Shown here: in pieces, positions 1 through 7,848 of the stretch
Layout of the letters: each line of letters begins with the position of its first letter
How positions within the stretch are numbered: the stretch's first letter is position 1
DNA from: Amycolatopsis pittospori
GTDB lineage: Bacteria; Actinomycetota; Actinomycetes; Mycobacteriales; Pseudonocardiaceae
Assembly (NCBI RefSeq): GCF_013870525.1
Contig: NZ_JACBXD010000027.1
Coordinates: 30,014 to 94,013, forward strand
Length of the DNA: 64,000 bases
Direction: 5' to 3'
Notes under the pieces: generated by a model
Databases searched by the model: none
Told to the model about the DNA's origin: nothing
What the model saw: only the letters and a program-made list of their open reading frames with translations
Made by a program: the position numbers and the translations under genes

Positions 1-2
1 GG

Positions 3-989
3 ATCGTCGCCGCGTACGCGGACCGAGGTGTCCGATTGAGACGGATCCCGTGGCCGAATTCGTTCGCCAAGGCAAGAAACTTCGCTTTCGACCTGGTGAA
101 CGAAGGCTGGATCGTCTTCCTCGACGCCGACGAATGGCTCACCGAGCGTGCCGCCATCGAACTTCCTTCCCGCCTCGCGTCCGCGTCGAGCATCGAAGGT
201 TCGTCCAGGCGCGTGTTCGCTCCGAAGATCGTCGACGAGGGCAGCGGGAAGTCCGACGACGCGATTCCCCGTATCTTCCTCGCGGAGAACTCGATCCGGT
301 TCCGGGGGCCGGTTCACGAATACCCCGTTGTCGCGGGGAACCCGGACACCCGAGTCGGCCTGGCCTGCCTGGACGTCGAGTTCCGACACGACGGTTATCG
401 ACCAGCGATCGCGCAGGCCAAAGGAAAACTCAAGCGGAACCTGGGATTGTTGAGGATCGCGCTCGCAAACGAACCGGACAACCCGCGCTGGCTCTACTTC
501 ATCGTCCGCGACGGTTTCGTCACACTCGGCCGTGAACACCTCGTCGAGGCGTGCACGCGGCTGCGCGAGCTGGCTTCCGCCGGGGTGCACACGGCCGACT
601 TGCTCAGCGCACGGGACTACCGGGCCCTCACCCTGCCGGTCGCCTGTCAGGCGTTGATCGCCCTGGGGGATCTGCGCACCGTGTATCGATACTGCGATGA
701 GCTGGACGAGATCGAGGCGGATAATCCGGACGCGCATTACCTCCGATCGATGGCGGATCTGTCCACCGGCACGGTGACGGCGCAGCACCTCTCGCGGACC
801 GTTCGGCTTCGCAAGGACGACGTCCTCATGGCCCGCAGCACGCTCGATCCCGCCGGTGGGCACCTTGACGCGCTCATCGTCGTCTTGTTACGACGATTCC
901 GAGGCAAGTCCGACGCCGAGCGTTACCTCGGCCTGTGCGAGCCTTGGACGGACATGTTCTTCGACCGGTCCGAGCCGCGCACGACATAG
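3..989 (+). CDS. Family 2 glycosyltransferase, C-terminal part (5' end outside window)
   Basis: The open frame runs in from the left edge, and codons from base 3 already read as protein, so the TTG at 36 is not the true start. The visible part begins within the GT-A nucleotide-sugar fold. A segment reading WPNSFAKARNFA is followed by WIVFLDADEW, the usual DxD-type metal and nucleotide-sugar binding region. Next comes FRGPVHEYP, typical of SunS-like family 2 glycosyltransferases, and then a helical tail of about 200 residues that may be TPR-like. It probably transfers a sugar to a peptide, lipid or small molecule; the acceptor cannot be read. It converges on the I36 inhibitor gene with a 30-bp gap. 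Confidence 0.75.
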   Translation: MVAAYADRGVRLRRIPWPNSFAKARNFAFDLVNEGWIVFLDADEWLTERAAIELPSRLASASSIEGSSRRVFAPKIVDEGSGKSDDAIPRIFLAENSIRFRGPVHEYPVVAGNPDTRVGLACLDVEFRHDGYRPAIAQAKGKLKRNLGLLRIALANEPDNPRWLYFIVRDGFVTLGREHLVEACTRLRELASAGVHTADLLSARDYRALTLPVACQALIALGDLRTVYRYCDELDEIEADNPDAHYLRSMADLSTGTVTAQHLSRTVRLRKDDVLMARSTLDPAGGHLDALIVVLLRRFRGKSDAERYLGLCEPWTDMFFDRSEPRTT

Positions 990-1019
990 CCATGCTCGCA
1001 GCGTGCTGCCATTTCGGAC

Positions 1020-1421
1020 TCAGAGGTCGGCCGAGTAGTGGGAGCTGAGGGTGTTGTCGCAGCCGTAGGAGCCGAGGTTGCCGATCGAGGTGCCCGGATC
1101 GACCCTGACGCACAAGTCCCCGAGGTGCGCGCCGGCGTTCCAATAGAAGTTGATCCGATGACTGCTGCGGTTGAAGATCGAGCTGACCGTGTCGTTGATG
1201 TGCTCGCCGTTGTCGTAGAACTGGCCGTAGTAGTTCAAGACCACCAATTGGTCGAACTGCTGCATACCGCCGTTGAAGTCGCCGTCTTGCCACACGCAGA
1301 TGTTGCCTGTTCTGCACACGAACGGGTCGCCCTCCTGGGCGGCCGAAGCCGGGGCGGCCAGAAGCGTGCCGACAGCCGATGCCACACCGGCGAGAACCGC
1401 GACCCTCTTCATCTTGTTCAT
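1020..1421 (-). CDS. Secreted peptidase inhibitor family I36-like protein
   Basis: A 133-residue protein with a clear Sec signal peptide (basic MNKMKR, hydrophobic core, cleavage near APASAA). The mature part is about 105 residues with four cysteines, enough for two disulfides. The pattern NICVWQDGDFNGG, a central FNRSSH segment and a C-terminal cysteine pair match the I36 (SMPI-like) metalloproteinase-inhibitor fold of streptomycetes. Members are exported and block microbial or insect proteases, but many relatives have no tested activity. It stands alone, divergent from the Rrf2 gene. The family call is good; the inhibitory role is inferred. Confidence 0.75.
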   Translation of the reverse strand: MNKMKRVAVLAGVASAVGTLLAAPASAAQEGDPFVCRTGNICVWQDGDFNGGMQQFDQLVVLNYYGQFYDNGEHINDTVSSIFNRSSHRINFYWNAGAHLGDLCVRVDPGTSIGNLGSYGCDNTLSSHYSADL

Positions 1422-1635
1422 ATCGCGGATCCTGACATATCACCCCACCCTCCGGGACCCTTTCAGACAGGACTTAAAGAGCATGGTCGGCAGAGCCGGC
1501 GATGGGGAGATTCCTTCCGCGGAGGCAGGGTCCACCCGACGCGCGGTTGCCGTCGAACCCGCCTTCCGCCGCGCGGACCCGTCCCCAGCACCCGGGCATG
1601 CCTTGTCGAGGTGGGCGGGTACGCGAAGAGGTTGC

Positions 1636-1674
1636 CCTCATAATTCTGGACATGTAACATCCAGAATTATGAGG
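1636..1674. promoter_or_regulatory. Palindromic operator over the start codon of the Rrf2 regulator
   Basis: Two perfect 15-bp inverted arms (1636-1650 and 1660-1674) are separated by 9 bp. The right arm contains the regulator's ATG at 1669. It is AT-rich against GC-rich surroundings. The size and symmetry suit a dimeric Rrf2 protein, and placement over the start predicts autorepression. A hairpin in mRNA is also possible. Confidence 0.65.
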
Positions 1675-2154
1675 ATGAGCGAGGGCGTGGAATGGGCACT
1701 GCACTGCTGCCTGGACCTGACCTGGCTCGACCCCGGCACCGCGGCACCCGCGGCAAAGCTGGCCGCTTTCCACGGCCTGCCGACGGCCTACCTCAACAAG
1801 CAATTGCAGGCGCTGGCCAGGGACGGGATCGTCACCTCGACCCGGGGCCCCCGGGGCGGCTTCCGGCTTGCTCGCGGCCCTGAGCGGATCACACTGATGG
1901 ACGTGGTCACCGCGATCGAAGGGGCTGAGCAGGCCTTCCGCTGCACCGAGATCCGCGGACCGAGTCCGAAAGACCCGGCGCGAGACGTCTACCGGGAACC
2001 TTGCTTGATCGACCAAGCCATGCGTAAAGCGGAACTCGCGTGGCGCGTCGAGCTAGCCGGGCAGACTGTCGCCGACATCAAGGTGCAGGTGGAACGAAAC
2101 GCACCCGATGTACCCGAGCACACCCGCCGCTGGTTCGCGGACGTCCAGGCCTGA
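1669..2154 (+). CDS. Rrf2 family transcriptional regulator
   Basis: A 161-residue winged-helix regulator. The N-terminus MRMSEGVEWALH matches the usual Rrf2 beginning, so ATG 1669 is chosen over longer upstream readings. The HTH lies near residues 25-60, with recognition segment TAYLNKQLQALAR and wing RGPRGGFRLAR. There are two cysteines, in FRCTEI and EPCLI, rather than the three-cysteine Fe-S cluster set of IscR/NsrR, so cluster binding is doubtful. It probably controls itself and the RidA-like gene 34 bp downstream. The ATG lies inside a palindrome and has no clear ribosome site, so a leaderless transcript is possible. Confidence 0.85.
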   Translation: MRMSEGVEWALHCCLDLTWLDPGTAAPAAKLAAFHGLPTAYLNKQLQALARDGIVTSTRGPRGGFRLARGPERITLMDVVTAIEGAEQAFRCTEIRGPSPKDPARDVYREPCLIDQAMRKAELAWRVELAGQTVADIKVQVERNAPDVPEHTRRWFADVQA

Positions 2155-2188
2155 AACCCCGTAACAAGACCCATCGAAGGACAAAGTC

Positions 2189-2584
2189 ATGGCGCACAAC
2201 ATCATCAATCCCGCAGGCCTGCATGATCCAGTGGGATTCGGATACAGCCACATCGCCACCACGGACGGCGAACTCGTCTTCATCGCGGGCCAGTACGCAT
2301 CCGACGGCAACGGCCACGTCACATCGAGCGACTTCACCGATCAGGTCGAGCGATCGCTGGCGAACCTGAAAACCGCCCTGGCGGAGGTGGGTCTCGACTT
2401 CGGTCACGTCGTCCAGCTCCGCACCTACATCGTCGAGCACGACGCCGCCAAACTGGAGATCATCGGCACCCTCATCGGCGAGATCTGGGGTGAACGGCCG
2501 CCCACCCAGACTCTCCTCGGGGTGTCGGCCCTGGCCTTACCGGACATGCTTTTCGAGGTGGACGCCGTCGCGGTCCGCCCGTAG
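2189..2584 (+). CDS. RidA/YjgF/UK114 family protein, atypical active site
   Basis: A 131-residue single-domain protein of the trimeric RidA fold. Classical RidA hydrolyses reactive enamine/imine intermediates made by PLP enzymes. Family marks are FIAGQYASDGNG, the central LRTYIVEHD and the terminal FEVDAVAVRP. In my alignment the catalytic arginine that follows YPA in archetypal RidA is replaced by threonine (RPPTQT). It therefore belongs with the other Rid subfamilies, whose substrates are mostly unknown. It follows the Rrf2 regulator closely and is probably co-transcribed with it, and it converges on the desaturase gene. Confidence 0.85.
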   Translation: MAHNIINPAGLHDPVGFGYSHIATTDGELVFIAGQYASDGNGHVTSSDFTDQVERSLANLKTALAEVGLDFGHVVQLRTYIVEHDAAKLEIIGTLIGEIWGERPPTQTLLGVSALALPDMLFEVDAVAVRP

Positions 2585-2638
2585 CGCCTCGGCACGGTCG
2601 CGACGAGCGGGGATCCCCTCGACCCAGCGGTACCCGCG

Positions 2639-3673
2639 CTACCTGTCCTGACCCGAGCGCTTGGCCGGTGTTTCGCTGAGGAGCCCACGTTCCAGCTTGC
2701 CGAGCCCGCGCGGCGACATCGTGTAGCCGGGGTTGAGTTTGCGGCCGAGGCGGTCGGCCTTCGGCCAACGGACGTCGGTGGCCCAGCCCGCCTTCTCGAA
2801 CAACCAGATCAACCGCGCCGACATATCCAGCTGACCACGACCCACACCATGCCGGGCACCAGTCGGGTCAGCGTGATGAGAGTTGTGCCAGGACTCCCCC
2901 ATCGACGCGATCGCCAACGGCCAGAAATTCGCGGACTTGTCGCGAGCGGCGAACGGACGATCACCGATCATGTGACACAACGAGTTCACCGACCACGTCA
3001 CATGATGCAGAAGCGCGACACGAACCAGACTCGCCCAGAAAAACGCGGTCACCGCACCCCACCACGACAACGTGATCACACCGCCGAGCACCGCGGGCGC
3101 CACCAACGTCACCACCGTGAGCAGCGGAAACAGCCGATCGATACGGACAAGATCACGGTCGGCGAGCAAGTCCGGAGCGAACCGCTGCGCGTTCGTCTTC
3201 TCACGGTCGAAGAGCCAGCCCATGTGGGCGTGCCAGAAACCACGGGCCAACGCGGCCGGACTGGTACCGAACCGCCACGGGGAATGCGGATCGCCATCAC
3301 GGTCGGAGAACGCGTGGTGGCGGCGGTGGTCAGCCACCCAGCCGATCACCGGGCCCTGCATCGCCATACTCCCGGTGACCGCCAACGCGATCCGCAGGGC
3401 GCGGTTGGCCTTGAAGGAGCCGTGGGTGAAGTAACGATGGAAACCCACCGTCACACCGAGGCCGGTCAGGAAATAGAACCCGACGCCGATGGCGACGTCC
3501 ACCCACCCCAGGCCCCAACCCCACGCGAACGGGACAGCGGCCGCCAACGCTAACAGCGGCACCACCGCGAAAAGCTTGACCAGCAGATTCTCAGTGCGGG
3601 ACTGCTCCCCGGACAACATCGGCTGGGATGCTCGATGCTCCTGTTTCCGGGGTTGTTCGAGTACTTGGGTCAT
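2639..3673 (-). CDS. Acyl-CoA / fatty-acid delta-9-type desaturase
   Basis: A 344-residue membrane di-iron desaturase. The three histidine boxes are visible: HRYFTH (about residue 80), HRRHH (about 116) and HNSHH (about 260), with four or so hydrophobic segments between. It introduces a double bond into membrane acyl chains, a classical response to cold. The gene lies 97 bp downstream of the cold-shock-like gene on the same strand, and both may respond to temperature. Length and boxes are normal for the stearoyl-CoA desaturase superfamily. The precise regiospecificity is inferred. Confidence 0.9.
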   Translation of the reverse strand: MTQVLEQPRKQEHRASQPMLSGEQSRTENLLVKLFAVVPLLALAAAVPFAWGWGLGWVDVAIGVGFYFLTGLGVTVGFHRYFTHGSFKANRALRIALAVTGSMAMQGPVIGWVADHRRHHAFSDRDGDPHSPWRFGTSPAALARGFWHAHMGWLFDREKTNAQRFAPDLLADRDLVRIDRLFPLLTVVTLVAPAVLGGVITLSWWGAVTAFFWASLVRVALLHHVTWSVNSLCHMIGDRPFAARDKSANFWPLAIASMGESWHNSHHADPTGARHGVGRGQLDMSARLIWLFEKAGWATDVRWPKADRLGRKLNPGYTMSPRGLGKLERGLLSETPAKRSGQDR

Positions 3674-3770
3674 GGGGATCGCTCTTTCCGTGGGCTTGGA
3701 TGCAGACGCCTGGGGCTTGGGCGATCACAGGAGGGATACCCGCCGAGGACGGGCGGAAACGAGGTGGGGA

Positions 3771-3908
3771 TCAGACGGCGCGGACGTTGCTCGCCTGCGG
3801 GCCCTTCTGTCCTTGGGACAGCTCGAACTCGACGTGCTGGTTCTCCTCGATGCTACGGAAGCCGAAACCCTTTTCGGCGTTGAACCATTTGACTGCGCCT
3901 TGAGTCAT
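3771..3908 (-). CDS. CspA-like cold-shock protein, internally deleted (45 aa)
   Basis: A short frame reading MTQGAVKWFNAEKGFGF, then RSIEENQHVEFELSQGQKG and QASNVRAV. Both ends match actinobacterial CspA closely, but normal proteins are about 67 residues. The roughly 22 residues missing after KGFGF carry the RNP2 motif (DVFVHY) and strands beta-3/beta-4. RNP1 (KGFGF) is kept and the join is in frame. Translation looks intact, with AAGGA about 9 nt before the ATG. The protein probably cannot form the normal OB-fold and may be a relic, a novel mini-CSP or an assembly collapse. Identification of the family is secure; function is not. Confidence 0.8.
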   Translation of the reverse strand: MTQGAVKWFNAEKGFGFRSIEENQHVEFELSQGQKGPQASNVRAV

Positions 3909-4113
3909 GAAAATATTTCCTTACAGGTCTTTCTTCGCCGGAGCGGCGGTTGCCGGGTTCAGACGACTACTTCTCCGGCTTGCCCTGCAAGAAAGAAGAG
4001 AGGCGCCCGCAACTACTTCCGCGCGAGCGTGCACTGAAAACACGAACACTCAAGACGTTCGGCCATCAGGTATAACGGCGGAGCCGACGCGAATGTTCCC
4101 GGCCGCCGATTTT

Positions 4114-4611
4114 TCACCGGCCGGCGGCGCCGACGCCCTGTCCGCCTTCGGATTCCCATCGGGAAAGCGCGTTTTCCGGGACGGGCCGCGCGCCGAACTC
4201 GTCGAGAAGCGCCTCCGGGCCGGTCACGTTGTTCTGCCCGGCGGCCGCCACCAGCACCCGCTCGGCGGCCACCGGATCCGCCTCCGGCGGTACGACCAGG
4301 AGAGTGACGCGGTGCATGTTCCCGCCGGTCACGTGCACGATGTGAACGTTCTGCGAGTCGATTCCCTCCAGTTTGACCAACCGGCCCTGGGAGATCAGTT
4401 CGCGGACCGTGACTCCCCAGCCGGCCGGGGAGAACGCCACGCGCCACACCGGGCCGATCCAGTCGTTGAGCGCCGTGGCGAGTTCGGGTACCTCGGTCGC
4501 CAGGTCGCGGGACCGGGGCCACCAGGCACCGTCGACGAACCCGCTTTCCGAGTTACGGGGCTTGAGCCTCAGCCTGTCCGTGGCGTCAGGGGTGAGGGAG
4601 TCGGTGAGCAT
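4114..4611 (-). CDS. DUF5994 family protein
   Basis: A protein of 165 residues from ATG 4611, which has GGAG about 7 nt upstream. A longer reading to 4710 has no ribosome site. Segments LRLKPRNSESGFVDGAWWPRSRDL and later GPVWRVAFSPAGW match the actinobacterial DUF5994 family, which has no assigned function. The C-terminal part is rich in Ala, Val and Glu. In related genomes such proteins often lie near ANTAR and stress regulators, as here. It may share a transcript with the cold-shock-like gene downstream. Confidence 0.75.
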   Translation of the reverse strand: MLTDSLTPDATDRLRLKPRNSESGFVDGAWWPRSRDLATEVPELATALNDWIGPVWRVAFSPAGWGVTVRELISQGRLVKLEGIDSQNVHIVHVTGGNMHRVTLLVVPPEADPVAAERVLVAAAGQNNVTGPEALLDEFGARPVPENALSRWESEGGQGVGAAGR

Positions 4612-4871
4612 GTTCGGCTCCGGTCTCCGGCCGGGAAGGCCGGCGTCGATGAAAACCCGAAGGTGACATCGGTCGTTCTCCGACGTGCGAAATACTCTCG
4701 GTATTTTCATGGTACAGAGATAGTCATGTTTCCACGCGCCGATAATTCACCGATGCGGCGATTCGGCACGCGCACACGGCGTACAGTGGGCCGTATCCCG
4801 TCGCCCGCGCGAGACGACGAGACACTGTCCACTGAGGACTGTCTATTCACGCCCAACGGGAAGAAGCCGAC

Positions 4872-5258
4872 ATGACCGCCGATCGGCGAGATCTGAGCCT
4901 GATCGTCGAACGGCTCCGTCTCGGCGCGGGGTTCTCCGCCGCCGAACACGACTGGGTCGCCGAACGACTGGCCGCGCTCGGTTCCCGGCTGCGTTCCTTC
5001 AACGAGGGCCAGGTCGATCTCGAAATCAGCGTGAAGGACCGGAACGGCACGGGGCAGCAGCTCACCCTCGAATGCCGGATCCATCGCCTTCCCGGCGTAC
5101 ACCTGGTGGCCGGCTCTTCGGCCTCGGATCTGCCGGTCGCGCTCAACGAGGTGCGTACCGACATGATCCGCCAGGTGGACCACGCGAAGACCCGCACCGA
5201 ACCGCGGCACAACCGCGCGTTGCGGCAGGTCCCGACCCCGCCCGCTTCAGGTGTGTGA
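4872..5258 (+). CDS. HPF/RaiA-like ribosome-associated protein
   Basis: A 128-residue protein. The region from about 25 to 110 (WVAERLAALGSRLRSF, then EISVKDRNG, LECRI and VGSSASDLPVALNEVR-like strands) has the alternating strand/helix layout of the HPF/RaiA S30AE domain. That domain binds the 30S decoding centre and promotes ribosome hibernation. It is compact, without the long C-terminal dimerisation domain of long HPF. GGGAAG precedes the ATG by about 8 nt. Its place among GAF-ANTAR and cold-type genes fits a stress role. The domain call rests on pattern, not alignment. Confidence 0.6.
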   Translation: MTADRRDLSLIVERLRLGAGFSAAEHDWVAERLAALGSRLRSFNEGQVDLEISVKDRNGTGQQLTLECRIHRLPGVHLVAGSSASDLPVALNEVRTDMIRQVDHAKTRTEPRHNRALRQVPTPPASGV

Positions 5259-6050
5259 CCGCGAGGCGTAGGCGAGGATCGCGTTGATGTCCGCGGTGCC
5301 GGCGGCGACGTCACGGGAAAGGTCCGCCAGACGCAGGTTGTGGCCGCGGGCATACCCGCGCAAGGCGGAGAAGGCGTTCTCCATGTCCGGATCGTGGCTG
5401 CGCGCCGAGAGGACACCCTTCGCCTGTTCGATGATCACCCGGCTGTTCAGCGCGGACTGCAGTTGTTCGGCGAGGACCTCGCTGCGGGTGATGGCGCGCT
5501 GCTGCAGAAGCCCGATGGTGGCGACGTCGGCGAGCGCCTGACTGAGCGCGGTGCGCTCAGGGTCTTCCTGGACCGGCTCGGTGTGGAGCAGGTTGAGACT
5601 GCCGATGACCATCCGGCGCAACCGCATCGGGACCGCCTCCGCGGAGAGGAATCCGGCGGCGACCGCCGCCTCCGCGAACCGGGGCCACCTCGCGGTGTCC
5701 TGGCGCAGATCGGTGCTGCGCACCGGGGCGCCGCCGCGAAGGCAGTCGATGCACGGTCCGTCCTCGGTCCGCACCGCCAAGGTTTCCAGCAGCCCCGCCC
5801 GTTCGGATGAGGCCGCGGCCATCCGGAGATGGCCTTGGGAATCGGCCAGTACGACCCCGGCGGCGGCGGCGTCCATCAGCCGCACGCACTGTTCGACCAG
5901 GGTGCGCAGGAAATCCGCGACGTCGAATTCGTCCACGAGGGTGTCCGCGAGCTCGACGAAGGTGCGCGAGAGCAGGCGTTCCCGCCCCGCCGCGTCCGGC
6001 AGACCGTCGAGCGTGATCGGGGGCAGGGGTTCCTGCGGTTTTCCAGTCAT
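5247..6050 (-). CDS. GAF-ANTAR domain regulator (1)
   Basis: A 267-residue protein. The GAF domain covers about residues 25-170, including EDGPCIDCLRGGAPVRSTDL, where the two cysteines could be redox or metal sensing. It is followed by a helical ANTAR domain (about 195-255: ALNSRVIIEQAKGVLSAR). ANTAR domains bind paired hexaloop RNA hairpins and relieve transcription termination. The gene ends over the 3' end of the HPF-like gene (12-bp convergent overlap) and starts 4 bp after the stop of the second GAF-ANTAR gene, so the two form an operon and may heterodimerise. Confidence 0.88.
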   Translation of the reverse strand: MTGKPQEPLPPITLDGLPDAAGRERLLSRTFVELADTLVDEFDVADFLRTLVEQCVRLMDAAAAGVVLADSQGHLRMAAASSERAGLLETLAVRTEDGPCIDCLRGGAPVRSTDLRQDTARWPRFAEAAVAAGFLSAEAVPMRLRRMVIGSLNLLHTEPVQEDPERTALSQALADVATIGLLQQRAITRSEVLAEQLQSALNSRVIIEQAKGVLSARSHDPDMENAFSALRGYARGHNLRLADLSRDVAAGTADINAILAYASRSHT

Positions 6051-6054
6051 GACC

Positions 6055-6753
6055 TCACTCTTCCCTCTCGAAAATCAGTTCGTGTCCGACGATCCTCCTG
6101 CCCACCTCGTTGAGGGGCAGGTGATGGGCGTAGGCGTAGGCGCGGATGCGGATGAGAGCCTCTTGAATGCTCACTTCGAGTTGCACGGTCACGATGCCGG
6201 TGGCCTGATGCACCGCGCTGTGCAGTTCGCCTTGCCCCAGCAGTTTCGCGCCCTGCGCCGCATCGGCATCGTCCAGCAACACCACCGTGCCCGCCTCCGC
6301 CAAGGCGAACGCTCCGGAGAGCCGTGCCGTGTCCAGCGGACCCGGCGTGGTGCGGTAGAGATCCAGCACGCCCAGTCGCGCGGCCCCGACCTGTAACGGG
6401 AACGAGAACACCGCCGCCACACCGAATCCGGCGGCACCCGGGGCGTAGGCGGGCCACCGGTGATGCTCGACGTCGAGATCCGGCACCAGCACCGCCCCGC
6501 CCGAAACGAACGCGTCCACACTCGGTCCTTCGCCGACGGTCAGCTGGAGATCCTCCAGCCGCACTCCCACCTCCCCGGTGGCGTGCAACAGAACCTGGGT
6601 GCCGTCGGACAAGGGGCCCGCCATCACGCTCATCCCCGCCCCGGAGACGACCAGTTCGGTGACGCACAGCTCGCAGATGCGCCGGACCAGGGCGAGACCT
6701 CCGTCGGAATCACCGAGAAGGTCGAGGAGCCGGTCGATTCCGTTGTCCACCAT
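6055..6753 (-). CDS. GAF-ANTAR domain regulator (2)
   Basis: A 232-residue protein. The GAF domain lies at about residues 18-150 (LTVGEGPSVDAFVSGGAVLVPDL). A C-terminal ANTAR domain at about 165-225 is recognisable from HSAVHQATGIVTVQLEVS and the following helices. The ligand pocket is unrelated in detail to the first protein; it lacks its cysteine pair. It is the first gene of the two-gene ANTAR operon and follows the desaturase by 39 bp on the same strand, so it could be transcribed from the AI-2E/desaturase promoter. Confidence 0.85.
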   Translation of the reverse strand: MVDNGIDRLLDLLGDSDGGLALVRRICELCVTELVVSGAGMSVMAGPLSDGTQVLLHATGEVGVRLEDLQLTVGEGPSVDAFVSGGAVLVPDLDVEHHRWPAYAPGAAGFGVAAVFSFPLQVGAARLGVLDLYRTTPGPLDTARLSGAFALAEAGTVVLLDDADAAQGAKLLGQGELHSAVHQATGIVTVQLEVSIQEALIRIRAYAYAHHLPLNEVGRRIVGHELIFEREE

Positions 6754-6792
6754 GGCGGTGCCTCGTTGCCTTTCCTGGTCGGCGAGACGGGC

Positions 6793-7848
6793 TCAAGGAA
6801 AAGCCAGCCGGACGATCTTGCGGATGACCGAGCCGAGCTGCTTCGACAGGGAACCGGTGTTGTAGGGCAGATCGTGCTTCTCGCAGATCTCCCGCACCTC
6901 GGCGGCGATCTGCGGGTAGCGGCGGGACGGGATGTCCGGGAACAGGTGGTGCTCGATCTGGTGGCTGAGATTTCCGGACAGCAGATGGAACAGCGGGCTA
7001 CCGGTGATGTTCGCGGAGCCGACCATCTGGCGCACGTACCACTGTCCCTTGCTCTCGTTTTCGCTCTCCTCTTCGGTGAACACCTCGGCTCCGTCGGGAA
7101 AGTGGCCGCAGAAGATGATCGAGAAGGCCCAGAGATTGCGGATCAGGTTCGCGCTGACGTTCGCCGCCAGGGTCAGCGGCAGCAGCGGACCGGTCAGCAG
7201 CGGATAGGCCACGTAGTCCTTGCCCGCTTGACGTCGGACCTTGCGCAGCATCGGGCCGAGCAGCGGCCGGACGTCCTTCCACGACCGCTGTCCCTGCACG
7301 ATCCGGTCCGCCTCGAGATCGTGGAGCATGATCCCGTATTCGAAGAACAGCGCCTGCGCCGCGGCGTAGAGCGGGTTCCCGAGATAGTACGGATGCCATT
7401 TCTGGTCCTCGGTGATCCGGAGGATGCCGTAGCCGACGTCTCGGTCCTTGTCGAGGATGTTGGTGTAGGTGTGATGCATGAAATTGTGCGAACGGCGCCA
7501 CTGCTCACTCGGGCAGACCATGTCCCATTCGAAGGTCCGCGAATTCAGCGTCGGGTCCTTCATCCAGTCGTACTGACCGTGCAGGACGTTGTGCCCGATC
7601 TCCATGTTGTCCAGGATCTTCGACAACGCCAGTGCGCCCACACCGGCGAACCACGCCGGCGGGAACCAGCCCGCGAACAGCAGCACCCGGCCCGAAATCT
7701 CGCTGAGCCGTTGCACCGCGACGACCTGGCGGATGTAATCGGCGTCGCCCGCGCCGAGATCGGCCACGATTCTCTGGCGTAGCGAATCCAGTTCCTTGCC
7801 GATCTGGTCCATCCGGCTCCGGTCGAGTTCCTGTGCGGTCGTGGTCAT
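6793..7848 (-). CDS. Membrane fatty-acid desaturase (linoleoyl-CoA/DesA3-like)
   Basis: A 351-residue di-iron desaturase. The boxes are HNVLH (about residue 85), HNFMHH (about 121) and HQIEHH (about 310), the last followed by LFPDIPSRRYPQI. The QxxHH third box resembles front-end and linoleoyl-type desaturases, but there is no cytochrome b5 domain. ATG 7848 overlaps the exporter's stop as ATGA, so translation is coupled. The much longer open frame upstream is only the exporter gene read in another frame. It probably adjusts membrane lipid unsaturation; regiospecificity is unknown. Confidence 0.88.
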   Translation of the reverse strand: MTTTAQELDRSRMDQIGKELDSLRQRIVADLGAGDADYIRQVVAVQRLSEISGRVLLFAGWFPPAWFAGVGALALSKILDNMEIGHNVLHGQYDWMKDPTLNSRTFEWDMVCPSEQWRRSHNFMHHTYTNILDKDRDVGYGILRITEDQKWHPYYLGNPLYAAAQALFFEYGIMLHDLEADRIVQGQRSWKDVRPLLGPMLRKVRRQAGKDYVAYPLLTGPLLPLTLAANVSANLIRNLWAFSIIFCGHFPDGAEVFTEEESENESKGQWYVRQMVGSANITGSPLFHLLSGNLSHQIEHHLFPDIPSRRYPQIAAEVREICEKHDLPYNTGSLSKQLGSVIRKIVRLAFP

